Both the position numbers and the translations under genes were made by a program. DNA of 64,000 nucleotides from Larkinella insperata (GTDB taxonomy: Bacteria > Bacteroidota > Bacteroidia > Cytophagales > Spirosomataceae), in the NCBI RefSeq assembly GCF_026248825.1, contig NZ_CP110973.1, positions 62,001 through 126,000 on the forward strand, written 5' to 3'. A model generated the notes under the pieces. That model had not been told where the DNA came from and made no database searches. It saw nothing but the letters and a program-made list of their open reading frames with translations. Numbering within the stretch: position 1 is the stretch's first letter; every line of letters begins with the position of its first letter. Of this stretch, positions 34,481-42,695 are shown piece by piece.

Positions 34481-36898
34481 TTAGATGACGGTTAAAACTG
34501 GCAGTTTATCCGTCGTGAGATTAATAAAGTCGCTGGAATCCAGCACCCATTGGCCTACTGCGTCCCCCGAAGGCCGGTAAACCGTAAGCTGGTACCAGTA
34601 CTGCCCGAACGTGGGCAAATCCCTGATGTAATCCTGAAGCGGCAGAGGCAGATTGAGCGTCTTGCCCACCGTCTGCAGGAGCTGATTTTCTTCGGGCTGT
34701 TGAGGGCGCGGAAAAGTAGTCGTCAGCAAAACCGGCCCGGTCTCCGAGCTTCTGAATTTAATGCCAATGTCCGAGATCGTGGGGTCGTCGCTGAAAGCGT
34801 GCACCTTGATGGTAATGGCTTTCTCGAAGCTGGCGTGAACGCTTTTGCTCACGATGGAATCGTAGAGGGCCGCGCTATCGGGCAAGATTGTCAGGTCCTC
34901 CCAGTCGAGAACCACTTCCGGCGCGGTCCAGTCCGGAATCGGCGCATCCGGAATGACGTTGAAGACTAGCGTTTCACCCGCAGCGATCTGACGGGGAAAC
35001 GTCAATCCTTCGCCCGCAGCGTGGGCCGGAAGAAATACCTTGCCTGCCTGAATTTCAACGCCTAGCCCCAGCATTAGTACGGGGCTTTCGATGGCGTTTT
35101 TCACCGACACGGCAATGCTTCCTGCAGCCGCATCAATGGTTTGCGAAATGTCAAAAACCTCGCCCGCAATATCGCTCAGACGAATGGAAACCGGAATTGG
35201 CGGAATGAGCAAACCGCCCAGTTTCAGATTCACCTGCCCCCGGAGCGTAATATCCCGCTCGTCGGGACTCAGCAACAGGTTGAAAACATTCCGAAAATCG
35301 TCGATGGACAGCGCGGGCAGGGCATCCTCGATGTAATTCCCCGGATCAATGATGGCATCCGGCCGATCGGCAGAAACGTTCAGCCCCGGTAGCGTCAGTT
35401 TGTAGGTAGCTTCGTCGGCGCTGTTGAGCAATTCGAAAACCAGCCCGTCAACGGCACCACCCTCCACTTTGTCAAGCAGTTTTCTGGCCGCATCCTGGAT
35501 GCGTTCTACGTCAACATGCCCGGCCAGACGGTACTGAATTTTGGCTTTTAAATCCGAGAGATTCCGTCCTTCAAAATTCACCCAGAGCCAGGGCACCCGA
35601 ACGGGACCTTCAACCTGGGCCAGCTTAAACGAATCGGGCAGATACAGAAAATGGTCCGGCCTAACTTCGTCCTGAAAATAGGCATATTCATTACCCTTCC
35701 AGGTAACGGTATATTTTATAAAACCGCTTCGACCGGGGCCATGCCCACCGGCTTTCCGGTAGATATAACTGTGCAGCGTTTCGGGAAATACAAAATCAAT
35801 TCGAGACGAAAAAACTTCCTTCTCCAGCACGTATAACCGTTCACCGGAAGTAATCTGATCTGCTCTTAACAAAACCTCGTTAGAAACAAATTGCTGTTGT
35901 TTACGCCGATCATTCAAAACAATATAAATCGACGTTGGCATATCCGGCCCTTGCGGAAAAGATGCCCAAAGACGATCCAGATCACTGGCCTTGCCGAAGG
36001 CACAGAACCCATAAATATATTGTTGCTGATTATCAAAAATCTCGATCCAGGTGCGCGAAGAATTGGTGTTACGCCCACACGGCGGCAAATCCGGCGAAGC
36101 CTGAAACAGCGCGTCCGGATACAACTCGCGGTTTCGCACCGAAAGTGACACTTCCGCATAGCCAGTGCCATTTGCATCGTAGTTTTCAAGACCTTTCAGC
36201 ACCAAATACGGCTTATGCAGGGCGGGGTCGAGCTGGTTAATATCCACCGGCTTGTTTGCCGGATAGGCTAAACTGACTAAGCTATTGACGACCAGTTTCG
36301 TTTCGTACGAACTGGTCGTGAGGGCTTGAAACAACTGATTAAACTCCGCGAAGGAAGTTACTTTCAGCACCGCCTTCAACTCATTCATTTGCTGCGTTAC
36401 CTCACTAAAACCCAGCAACTTGGTAATAGCATCGACCTTAAACTCAATCGCAACCGTGGGCTGGGTTTCTACTTGCCGGGCATTGCCGACCGCATTCTCA
36501 ATTGCCGGAGCGGGAAACTTATCCAGAAATACAATTAACTGCCCACCATCCGCGTCGATGAATTGTTCCAGCGAAACCCGGAATTGCTGCTGAAGATCAA
36601 CGCGTCGGGTGGCAAGTCTATGGCGCGGAATGTAATAACGAATGGCCTCATCGTTGGGCGCTTCCAGCAACATTTCATCCGTCACGGGCTGCTCCATCGA
36701 AACTGGTACGGTGAGGGAGCTTCGGGGCACTCGCGGTTTTCTGGGTCTGGGAACCGGTCTAAAGACGGGTGGGTCCTGCGCAATTACCACCTTGGGTTCT
36801 TTGCTAATTAATCGACCAACGGATAAGCCATTGGCGGCCACAAAAAGATCTCGTTTTGCCGCAATGGATTGCGAGGAAAATGTTTTAACCCTTGCCAT
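34481..36898 (-). CDS. Large beta-rich protein E of the caspase locus
   Basis: The family is unknown to me. This 805-aa protein starts MARVKTFSSQSIAAKRD with no signal peptide; residues 45-60 are Pro/Arg-rich. A YYIP box lies near 88-91 and a clearer DEVRPDHFLYLP box at about 410-421. Residues 285-350 (WIEIFDNQQQYIYGFCAFGKASDL, YIVLNDRRKQQQFVSN) look like a compact beta domain. The rest is beta-rich, ending with an Ig-like segment (YWYQLTVYRPSGDAVGQW). It is the first gene of the same-strand series. Its 5' third looks slightly more AT-rich than the genes downstream. Whether it is a true homologue of A to C or only shares the box needs profile comparison. Confidence 0.85.
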   Translation of the reverse strand: MARVKTFSSQSIAAKRDLFVAANGLSVGRLISKEPKVVIAQDPPVFRPVPRPRKPRVPRSSLTVPVSMEQPVTDEMLLEAPNDEAIRYYIPRHRLATRRVDLQQQFRVSLEQFIDADGGQLIVFLDKFPAPAIENAVGNARQVETQPTVAIEFKVDAITKLLGFSEVTQQMNELKAVLKVTSFAEFNQLFQALTTSSYETKLVVNSLVSLAYPANKPVDINQLDPALHKPYLVLKGLENYDANGTGYAEVSLSVRNRELYPDALFQASPDLPPCGRNTNSSRTWIEIFDNQQQYIYGFCAFGKASDLDRLWASFPQGPDMPTSIYIVLNDRRKQQQFVSNEVLLRADQITSGERLYVLEKEVFSSRIDFVFPETLHSYIYRKAGGHGPGRSGFIKYTVTWKGNEYAYFQDEVRPDHFLYLPDSFKLAQVEGPVRVPWLWVNFEGRNLSDLKAKIQYRLAGHVDVERIQDAARKLLDKVEGGAVDGLVFELLNSADEATYKLTLPGLNVSADRPDAIIDPGNYIEDALPALSIDDFRNVFNLLLSPDERDITLRGQVNLKLGGLLIPPIPVSIRLSDIAGEVFDISQTIDAAAGSIAVSVKNAIESPVLMLGLGVEIQAGKVFLPAHAAGEGLTFPRQIAAGETLVFNVIPDAPIPDWTAPEVVLDWEDLTILPDSAALYDSIVSKSVHASFEKAITIKVHAFSDDPTISDIGIKFRSSETGPVLLTTTFPRPQQPEENQLLQTVGKTLNLPLPLQDYIRDLPTFGQYWYQLTVYRPSGDAVGQWVLDSSDFINLTTDKLPVLTVI

Positions 36899-37256
36899 AC
36901 GTAGCGCTTCTAAAATGAGGTATGCCTGGTGAACGGGATAAAACTAGAAAAATAGAATACAGACTTACCTGTCTATTTATTTAAAGGTATATGGGCTTTT
37001 TTTAACGGTCATATTCGCGCAAAAAGACGATTATAAGTGAGGTATTAGTCATATGAAAACCTCATTTTTCAAACCAATTTATTATAAATAGTGAAATCCG
37101 TTTTTGTAAAATTTACTGAGCAAATAACTATCAGCATTTCAACTCGTGCGTTTTCTCGTGGACCGTAGGCTTACTGCGGAGGTCTTTCAGGAACAGTTCC
37201 AAACGCAGGCCGTTCGTTAGTAGACGAATCAATGTCCAACCAAAAAGCACAAAACG
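36899..37256. other. Divergent intergenic region between protein E and the DUF4142 gene
   Basis: This 358-bp, AT-rich stretch must carry the promoters of the caspase-locus operon (minus) and the DUF4142 gene (plus). I found no TAnnTTTG box with good spacing on either strand. There is a 12-codon ATG frame at 37053 but nothing supports it as a gene. Confidence 0.5.
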
Positions 37257-37907
37257 ATGCGAACACTTTGGAGTGCAGTGGGGCTGGTAGCGGCCTGTAT
37301 GATGACAACGCCTTTGATGGCTCAGCAGGGTCAGCAGGGCCGGGAGACGCGGTCGGGTTCGGCCATGGTGGGCAAACTCAACAAGGCAGACTTTGACAAT
37401 CAGAATAAGCAGGGTGCCGCAGCGGTGGCAGCCATCGCCCCTTCTAAAAATGCCCTCTCTCAGGCCGATAACAACCTGATGATGGAGGTAGCCAAAGGCG
37501 GCATGATGCAGCTTGAACTGAGCCGGATCGCCATGCAGAAAGCCACCAGCGACCAGGTTCGGCAATTGGCCCAGGCTGAGGTAGACGAACAAACGGGATT
37601 ATCCAACAAACTCAAAGAGATTGCATCGGCCAAGGGCGTGACCCTGCCGACAAGCGTAGACCCCCAGACCCAGGAGATGCTGACCAAAATGCAAAGCCTT
37701 ACCGGGGAGGAATTTGATCAGTACTACGTAACGGAGAGTGGCGTTAATGGCCACCAGAAACTTGATCAGGTGATGTCTAAAGTGGAGTCAACGGCAACGG
37801 ATGCCAGCTTGAAAGGTGTAGCCTCGGCAGCCCATCCGCTGGTACGCACGCACCTGCAGGTTGCGCAGGACGTACAGGGCAACATCAAAGGCGGAAGCGC
37901 CAAGTAA
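37257..37907 (+). CDS. DUF4142 family secreted protein
   Basis: This 216-aa protein has a signal peptide (LVAACMMTTPLMAQ) and a Gln/Gly-rich segment after it. The helical DUF4142 (ferritin-like) core spans about 65-210, with ADNNLMMEVAKGGMMQLELSRIAMQKATSDQVRQLAQ and YYVTESGVNGHQKLDQVMS. Members are exported helical-bundle proteins of unknown function, common in Bacteroidota and Proteobacteria. The start overlaps AACG just before ATG; no ribosome site is visible. It is alone on its strand and ends at a strong terminator. It is divergent from the caspase locus, but no functional link is implied. Confidence 0.85.
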   Translation: MRTLWSAVGLVAACMMTTPLMAQQGQQGRETRSGSAMVGKLNKADFDNQNKQGAAAVAAIAPSKNALSQADNNLMMEVAKGGMMQLELSRIAMQKATSDQVRQLAQAEVDEQTGLSNKLKEIASAKGVTLPTSVDPQTQEMLTKMQSLTGEEFDQYYVTESGVNGHQKLDQVMSKVESTATDASLKGVASAAHPLVRTHLQVAQDVQGNIKGGSAK

Positions 37908-37951
37908 CCGGATCAACGCTTTAAAAGTTGACGCAATATAGACACCGATTT

Positions 37952-37990
37952 AGAAACAGCCCGGCTTCTGATCGGGCTGTTTCTATTTTA
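37952..37990 (+). terminator. Rho-independent terminator of the DUF4142 gene
   Basis: AGAAACAGCCCG-GCTTCTGAT-CGGGCTGTTTCT has a 12-bp perfect stem followed by ATTTTA. Confidence 0.85.
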
Positions 37991-38000
37991 GGTCTAAAAA

Positions 38001-38033
38001 CAAAAACGCCCGGCTCAGAGAAGCCGGGCGTTT
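38001..38033 (-). terminator. Rho-independent terminator of clpB
   Basis: AAACGCCCGGCT-TCTCTG-AGCCGGGCGTTT (minus-strand reading) followed by TTGTTTTTAG, 20 bp past the clpB stop. Confidence 0.88.
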
Positions 38034-38052
38034 CCTTACGCAACCATGTACC

Positions 38053-40698
38053 TTAGTCCAATTCCGGCACAACCTTATCGAGGTTGTAGAAGATAATGTC
38101 TTCCTTGCCGTCTTCGGTTTCGTTCAGCATCATGCCAACGATGGCATTTTTCTGAATCCGTCCCGCCAGAATCTCCTTCGAGAGGGCGTTCAGGATGCGC
38201 CGTTGCATGACGCGTTTGAGCGGACGGGCGCCAAACTGCGGGTCGTATCCTTCTTCCGCCAGCTTGTTCAGTACTTCCTGGTCGGCTTCAATCGTGATGC
38301 CCTGTTCGGACAGCCGGTCCTGAATGTGTTTGAACTGCAGGTGAACAATCTTGCGAATCTCGCGCTGGGTCAGCGGCTGGAACATAACCAGTTCGTCGAT
38401 CCGGTTCAGAAACTCCGGACGCAGCGTCTGTTTCAGCAATTCGAAGACTTCCTCCTTGGTATCATCGATGATCTGATCGCGGTTCCAGTCTTCCATTGCC
38501 GCAAACCGCTCCCGGATGACGTGGCTACCGATGTTCGAGGTCATGATGATGATCGTATTTTTAAAGTTGGCAACCCGGCCCTTGCTGTCGGTCAGACGGC
38601 CATCGTCGAGCACCTGCAGCAGGATGTTAAACACGTCGGGGTGCGCTTTCTCAATCTCGTCCAGCAGAACGACGCTGTAGGGTTTCCGGCGAACGGCTTC
38701 GGTCAGCTGACCGCCCTCGTCGTAGCCAATGTAGCCCGGAGGGGCGCCAATCAACCGGCTGACGGCGTGACGTTCCTGGAATTCCGACATGTCGATCCGA
38801 ATCATCGAATTCTCGTCGTTGAACAGGTAATCGGCTAGGGCTTTCGCCAGCTCGGTTTTACCCACCCCGGTTGTACCCAGGAAAATAAACGAACCAATGG
38901 GCCGTTTGGGGTCCTGCATTCCGGCGCGGCTCCGGCGAACCGCATCCGCCACCACCTGAATGGCTTCTTCCTGACCGGCCACCCGTTTGGCGAGTTCGTC
39001 TTCCAGATGGAGCAGTTTTTCACGCTCCGATTCCATCATCCGGCTCACCGGAATACCGGTCCATTTGGCAACGACTTCGGCAATGTCGTCCGCCGTCACC
39101 TCCTCCTGCAACAGTGTTTGCGCGTCGCCTTCTTTCTTCACCAGCTCGTCCACGCGTTTCTGCATTTCGGGCAAACGGCCGTAGCGAATCTCGGCGACCT
39201 TGCCATAATCACCGGCCCGTTCGGCCTGCTCGGCTTCCGACTTCAGCTGATCGAGTTGTTCTTTCAACGTCCGGACTTCGTTTACCGACTGTTTTTCCAC
39301 CTCCCAACGGGCTTTCAGGCTATTCCGTTGCTCGTTCAGGTCGGCAATCTGTTTGTTCAGAGCGCTTTCCTTTTCCCGGTCGGCTTCCCGGCGAATGGCT
39401 TCGCGTTCAATCTCCAACTGCATAATCCGGCGGTTCAGTTCGTCGAGTTCTTCGGGAACCGAGTCAATTTCAAGCCGCATTTTGGCGGCCGCTTCGTCCA
39501 TCAGGTCAATGGCTTTGTCGGGCAGAAACCGGTCGGAGATGTAGCGGTTGGAAAGCTCAACGGCGGCAATCACAGCATCGTCTTTGATCCGGACCCCGTG
39601 GTGCAGTTCGTATTTTTCCTTGATACCGCGCAGAATCGAAATGGCGTCCTGCACATCCGGCTCGTCCACCATAACGGTCTGAAACCGGCGTTCGAGCGCT
39701 TTATCTTTCTCGATGTATTTCTGGTATTCCTTCAGCGTCGTGGCCCCGATGGCGTGCAGTTCACCGCGCGCCAGAGCCGGTTTCAGGAGGTTGGCCGCGT
39801 CCATAGCACCTTCTCCGCCCCCGGCACCCGCTCCAATCAGCGTGTGAATCTCGTCGATGAACAGAATGAGTTCACCTTCCGAGTCGGTTACTTCCTTGAT
39901 GACCGCTTTCAGCCGTTCTTCAAATTCGCCTTTGTATTTGGCACCGGCCACCAGCAAACCCATGTCGAGTGAAACGATGGTTTTCGATTTCAGGTTTTCG
40001 GGCACGTCACCCTGTACAATCCGCTGAGCCAACCCTTCCACGATGGCCGTCTTTCCAACGCCCGGTTCACCCAGCAGAATGGGGTTGTTTTTCGTACGGC
40101 GGCTCAGGATTTGCAGCACCCGGCGAATTTCTTCATCCCGACCGATGACGGGGTCAATCTTACCCTTCTCGGCCAGTTCATTCAGGTTTTTGCTATACCG
40201 TTCCAGCGAACGGTATTTGGCTTCTGCATTTTGATCTTTCACTGGATTATTTTTTCCGCGTAATTCTTTAATGGCTTCTTTCAGGCTTTTTTCGGTAAAA
40301 CCGACATCTTTCAATAGACTGGCAACCGCGTCTTTTCCGGTAATCAGTCCTAACAGGATGAGTTCAATGCTGACATACTCATCCCCAAATTCTTTGAGAT
40401 AACCCGTGGCACGTTGCAAGGCCGCGTTCAGGTCGTTTCCCAGGTAGATATTGGAAGCAGCCTCCGCCCCTACGGAAACCTTCGGGTAACCGTTAACAAT
40501 GGCGTCCAATGCCAGGGTTAAGCGGCTGGCATTCACGCCGGTTTTCTTCGACAGAAAACCCATCGTGTTGGGGTCTTCGTCCAGGATGGCTTTCAGCACG
40601 TGGCCCGTCTCGACCGTCTGCTGCTGATTACCCTGCGCAATCTGGGCTGCCTGTTGGATGACCTCCTGCGCTTTGATGGTGTATGAATTCAGGTTCAT
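38053..40698 (-). CDS. clpB: ATP-dependent disaggregase ClpB
   Basis: This 881-aa protein has the full ClpB layout. It has a Clp_N double repeat (1-145), NBD1 with Walker A GEPGVGKT (210-217) and Walker B LFIDEIHTLIGAG, and the coiled-coil M domain (about 405-530, EELDELNRRIMQLEIEREA). NBD2 follows with GTTGVGKTE and VVLLDEIEKAHPDV, then the C-terminal D2-small domain (GARPLKRVMQRRI). It works with DnaK to extract proteins from aggregates in the cytoplasm. There is no IGF/IGL loop for ClpP binding, as expected for ClpB. It is monocistronic between its own terminator and a divergent lipoprotein gene. Heat induction is likely from family knowledge, but no CIRCE element was seen. Confidence 0.98.
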   Translation of the reverse strand: MNLNSYTIKAQEVIQQAAQIAQGNQQQTVETGHVLKAILDEDPNTMGFLSKKTGVNASRLTLALDAIVNGYPKVSVGAEAASNIYLGNDLNAALQRATGYLKEFGDEYVSIELILLGLITGKDAVASLLKDVGFTEKSLKEAIKELRGKNNPVKDQNAEAKYRSLERYSKNLNELAEKGKIDPVIGRDEEIRRVLQILSRRTKNNPILLGEPGVGKTAIVEGLAQRIVQGDVPENLKSKTIVSLDMGLLVAGAKYKGEFEERLKAVIKEVTDSEGELILFIDEIHTLIGAGAGGGEGAMDAANLLKPALARGELHAIGATTLKEYQKYIEKDKALERRFQTVMVDEPDVQDAISILRGIKEKYELHHGVRIKDDAVIAAVELSNRYISDRFLPDKAIDLMDEAAAKMRLEIDSVPEELDELNRRIMQLEIEREAIRREADREKESALNKQIADLNEQRNSLKARWEVEKQSVNEVRTLKEQLDQLKSEAEQAERAGDYGKVAEIRYGRLPEMQKRVDELVKKEGDAQTLLQEEVTADDIAEVVAKWTGIPVSRMMESEREKLLHLEDELAKRVAGQEEAIQVVADAVRRSRAGMQDPKRPIGSFIFLGTTGVGKTELAKALADYLFNDENSMIRIDMSEFQERHAVSRLIGAPPGYIGYDEGGQLTEAVRRKPYSVVLLDEIEKAHPDVFNILLQVLDDGRLTDSKGRVANFKNTIIIMTSNIGSHVIRERFAAMEDWNRDQIIDDTKEEVFELLKQTLRPEFLNRIDELVMFQPLTQREIRKIVHLQFKHIQDRLSEQGITIEADQEVLNKLAEEGYDPQFGARPLKRVMQRRILNALSKEILAGRIQKNAIVGMMLNETEDGKEDIIFYNLDKVVPELD

Positions 40699-40849
40699 GG
40701 TTGTGGGTTACATTGTACCGGCGGTTTGCCAGCGTTCGTATTGTTTGACAATTACTTTATCAACAAACAACAGGCCAGTGGTGTTTTCACGCCAAAATGA
40801 CCGATTTCAGCTCAAAAAACGCCAATTTATTGCCATTTTGACATTGGAT

Positions 40850-40857
40850 CAAAAGTA
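40850..40857 (-). promoter_or_regulatory. Candidate -7 promoter box upstream of clpB
   Basis: TACTTTTG on the minus strand matches TAnnTTTG exactly, about 150 bp upstream of the clpB ATG. The nearest TTG upstream is spaced 26 bp, longer than the usual 19-21, so this is tentative. Confidence 0.35.
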
Positions 40858-40925
40858 ATTCGTCCACTATGAAATAACCGGCACAATGCCGTATTTTACC
40901 ATACTGAACCCGAATTGTCAATTTT

Positions 40926-41708
40926 ATGAAGATGCGAAGCGGCTTTCTCATGTGTTCAACGGCTTTCCTGCTACTGGCTTGCGGGGGAAGCGACAACGGC
41001 GAGCCGGACCCACAGGCGGAGACCTGTCTGGTTAGTGAAGTACCGGATGCCTATTTTGACTCGGGATCGGTAACGGTCAGTTACGACGCTAATAACCGGG
41101 TCACGGCCATTCGGCAGTTTTCCTTTAATGTCTTTACGTTCACTTACGACGGTAACGGCCGGATTACAAAGTTTCTGGTTGGGTTGTCGCAGCTGGAAAG
41201 TCTGGGCGGGGAAGAACATACCGTCACCCACGAGGCCAGTGGCCGGATTGCCACCATCACAGCTACTGACAATGGTCAGGTCGTCACGGCAACGCCCACC
41301 TACGACAGCAAGGGCCGGATTAGCCAGATTGCGGTGGCTGATCCGCGCGGACTGCGCACCTACACCAAACGCATGGAATACGATGAAGCCGGAAATGTGA
41401 CGAAGGTCTTTTACAAGGAAGGAAGCAAAGCCGAAGAATTACGGGCGGAATACAAATACGATAACAAGAAATCGCCTTTCAGCGGTCAGTCGGCTTTTCA
41501 CCTAATACCGCTTATTTCATCCCTGACGGATAAAAGCCATTACCTGAGTGCCAATAATCCGATTCAGTACAAAGATTACGGGTATGGCTATACTGCTACG
41601 TATCAATATATCAATGATTTGCCAACGGAGATGTCGCTGCTGCTTCAGCAAACCGGCAACCCTGCAGCCGTAAACAAACAGAAGGTTTATAAATACAACT
41701 GTCAGTAA
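40926..41708 (+). CDS. Lipoprotein with YD/RHS-like beta repeats (DUF4595-like)
   Basis: This 260-aa protein has a lipobox (AFLLLACGG), so it is lipid-anchored. The mature part has repeating strands of the form VTVSYDANNRVTAIRQF, FTYDGNGRITKFLVG, PTYDSKGRISQIAV and MEYDEAGNVTKVFY. These are typical of the YD-repeat-like DUF4595 lipoproteins found in Bacteroidota. Function is unknown; surface exposure and binding are plausible. It is divergent from clpB, with a 227-bp gap, and convergent with the TspO-like gene, sharing a bidirectional hairpin. Confidence 0.82.
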   Translation: MKMRSGFLMCSTAFLLLACGGSDNGEPDPQAETCLVSEVPDAYFDSGSVTVSYDANNRVTAIRQFSFNVFTFTYDGNGRITKFLVGLSQLESLGGEEHTVTHEASGRIATITATDNGQVVTATPTYDSKGRISQIAVADPRGLRTYTKRMEYDEAGNVTKVFYKEGSKAEELRAEYKYDNKKSPFSGQSAFHLIPLISSLTDKSHYLSANNPIQYKDYGYGYTATYQYINDLPTEMSLLLQQTGNPAAVNKQKVYKYNCQ

Positions 41709-41743
41709 AAAACCGGGGCCTAAAGTTCAGCTTCAGGCCCCGG
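41709..41743. terminator. Bidirectional terminator hairpin
   Basis: CCGGGGCCT and AGGCCCCGG arms (41713-41743) lie between convergent genes. The minus strand has a following TTTTTT run; the plus side is weaker. Confidence 0.8.
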
Positions 41744-41746
41744 CGT

Positions 41747-42652
41747 TTAGATTGATGTGTAAGAATACGACTCTGAATCAGGATTCTGACTTTCGAGTTC
41801 CTCCCACCAGAGTTCATCTTCCGCATCCGGATCCACTTCCTCGACCTGGCGTTTCAGGGGCTTGAACGTCCCACCCGGCACCCACCGGACCGCCATACCG
41901 CCAACCGCCAGCGAACAAACTGCCGCCGTCAGCGCCACGGCGTTGTTTCTGCCGTATTGTTTTGTGGCAATGCCGGCAAAACCGGCCACAAACGGCAACA
42001 GGTAATAGGGGTCGTTCAGCCGACGGGCCACGGCGTACGCAACCGCGGTTGTGGCCCCCAACACCCCAACAAACACCGGCGTATCCCGACGCGGCTCCGG
42101 TTTCCAGACCTCCAGATTCAGCAGCAAGTTGGGCGTACCGACCACCGAAGCCGTCGTGAGCCAACCGGCGTACAGGCTAAACGGAATGCGAAGGTATTGT
42201 TCCGGACTGCCAACCGGCGTTTTCCCGATTTCCAGCTGCTGGTGGAGCGCCAGGGCGACCGGCAGGCTGGCTTTCGTGACCAGATCAGACCCAATCATAC
42301 TTGTCTGGCGCGGATCGGAGAAAAGTCGGCCAAAAACGGCGTTCAGCACATAACTGGTTGCCAGCCAGGGAAGCGCGTTGCGGTAACGCGGGTTGTTTTG
42401 CTGGGAAGGAAGCGCCTGATGGACGGTGTACGCCGTTGTACCGGCATAAATCGTTGACCAAACGGTGGCAAACGTCCAGCCATCCGGAACAATCGGGTTT
42501 GCGTCAAATACCCGCCGGTATTCAGGCAACACGTTATCACTTTCCTCCTCTTCCTCTTTCTTTCTCTTCCCTAAATTCGCCGTTACCGTATAGACGATAC
42601 TGCCCACCACCAGGGCCGCCGTTCCGATGCGCCAAAACAAGGAGTTTCTCAT
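41747..42652 (-). CDS. TspO/MBR-like (tryptophan-rich sensory protein-like) membrane protein
   Basis: This 301-aa polytopic protein has a first TM (about 8-26), then a charged KKKEEEEES stretch. It next has PDGWTFATVWSTIYAG (about 56-71), LPWLATSYVLNAVFGRLF, and IPFSLYAGWLTTASVVG, which match the TspO-like pattern of proline-tryptophan helices. Two more TM pairs follow. The C-terminus is an acidic tail (EEVDPDAEDELWWEE). The family is linked to tetrapyrrole or sterol binding and stress sensing; the ligand is unknown here. It lies 43 bp downstream of a short-chain dehydrogenase on the same strand, so the two probably form an operon. Confidence 0.75.
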   Translation of the reverse strand: MRNSLFWRIGTAALVVGSIVYTVTANLGKRKKEEEEESDNVLPEYRRVFDANPIVPDGWTFATVWSTIYAGTTAYTVHQALPSQQNNPRYRNALPWLATSYVLNAVFGRLFSDPRQTSMIGSDLVTKASLPVALALHQQLEIGKTPVGSPEQYLRIPFSLYAGWLTTASVVGTPNLLLNLEVWKPEPRRDTPVFVGVLGATTAVAYAVARRLNDPYYLLPFVAGFAGIATKQYGRNNAVALTAAVCSLAVGGMAVRWVPGGTFKPLKRQVEEVDPDAEDELWWEELESQNPDSESYSYTSI

Positions 42653-42695
42653 GCTGATCTGATTAAGTTTGTGGATCGCTGACCAAACAGCTTCA

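Noticed and set aside
22640..36898. Gasdermin, CRISPR type III-E or contractile injection system
   Set aside because: No gasdermin-like pore protein, no Cas protein and no sheath, tube or baseplate signature was recognised among the seven genes.
37053..37091. 12-codon ORF upstream of the DUF4142 gene
   Set aside because: Too short, no coupling or conservation evidence available.
39007..39972. 321-codon plus-strand ORF
   Set aside because: Antisense to clpB, which is unmistakable.
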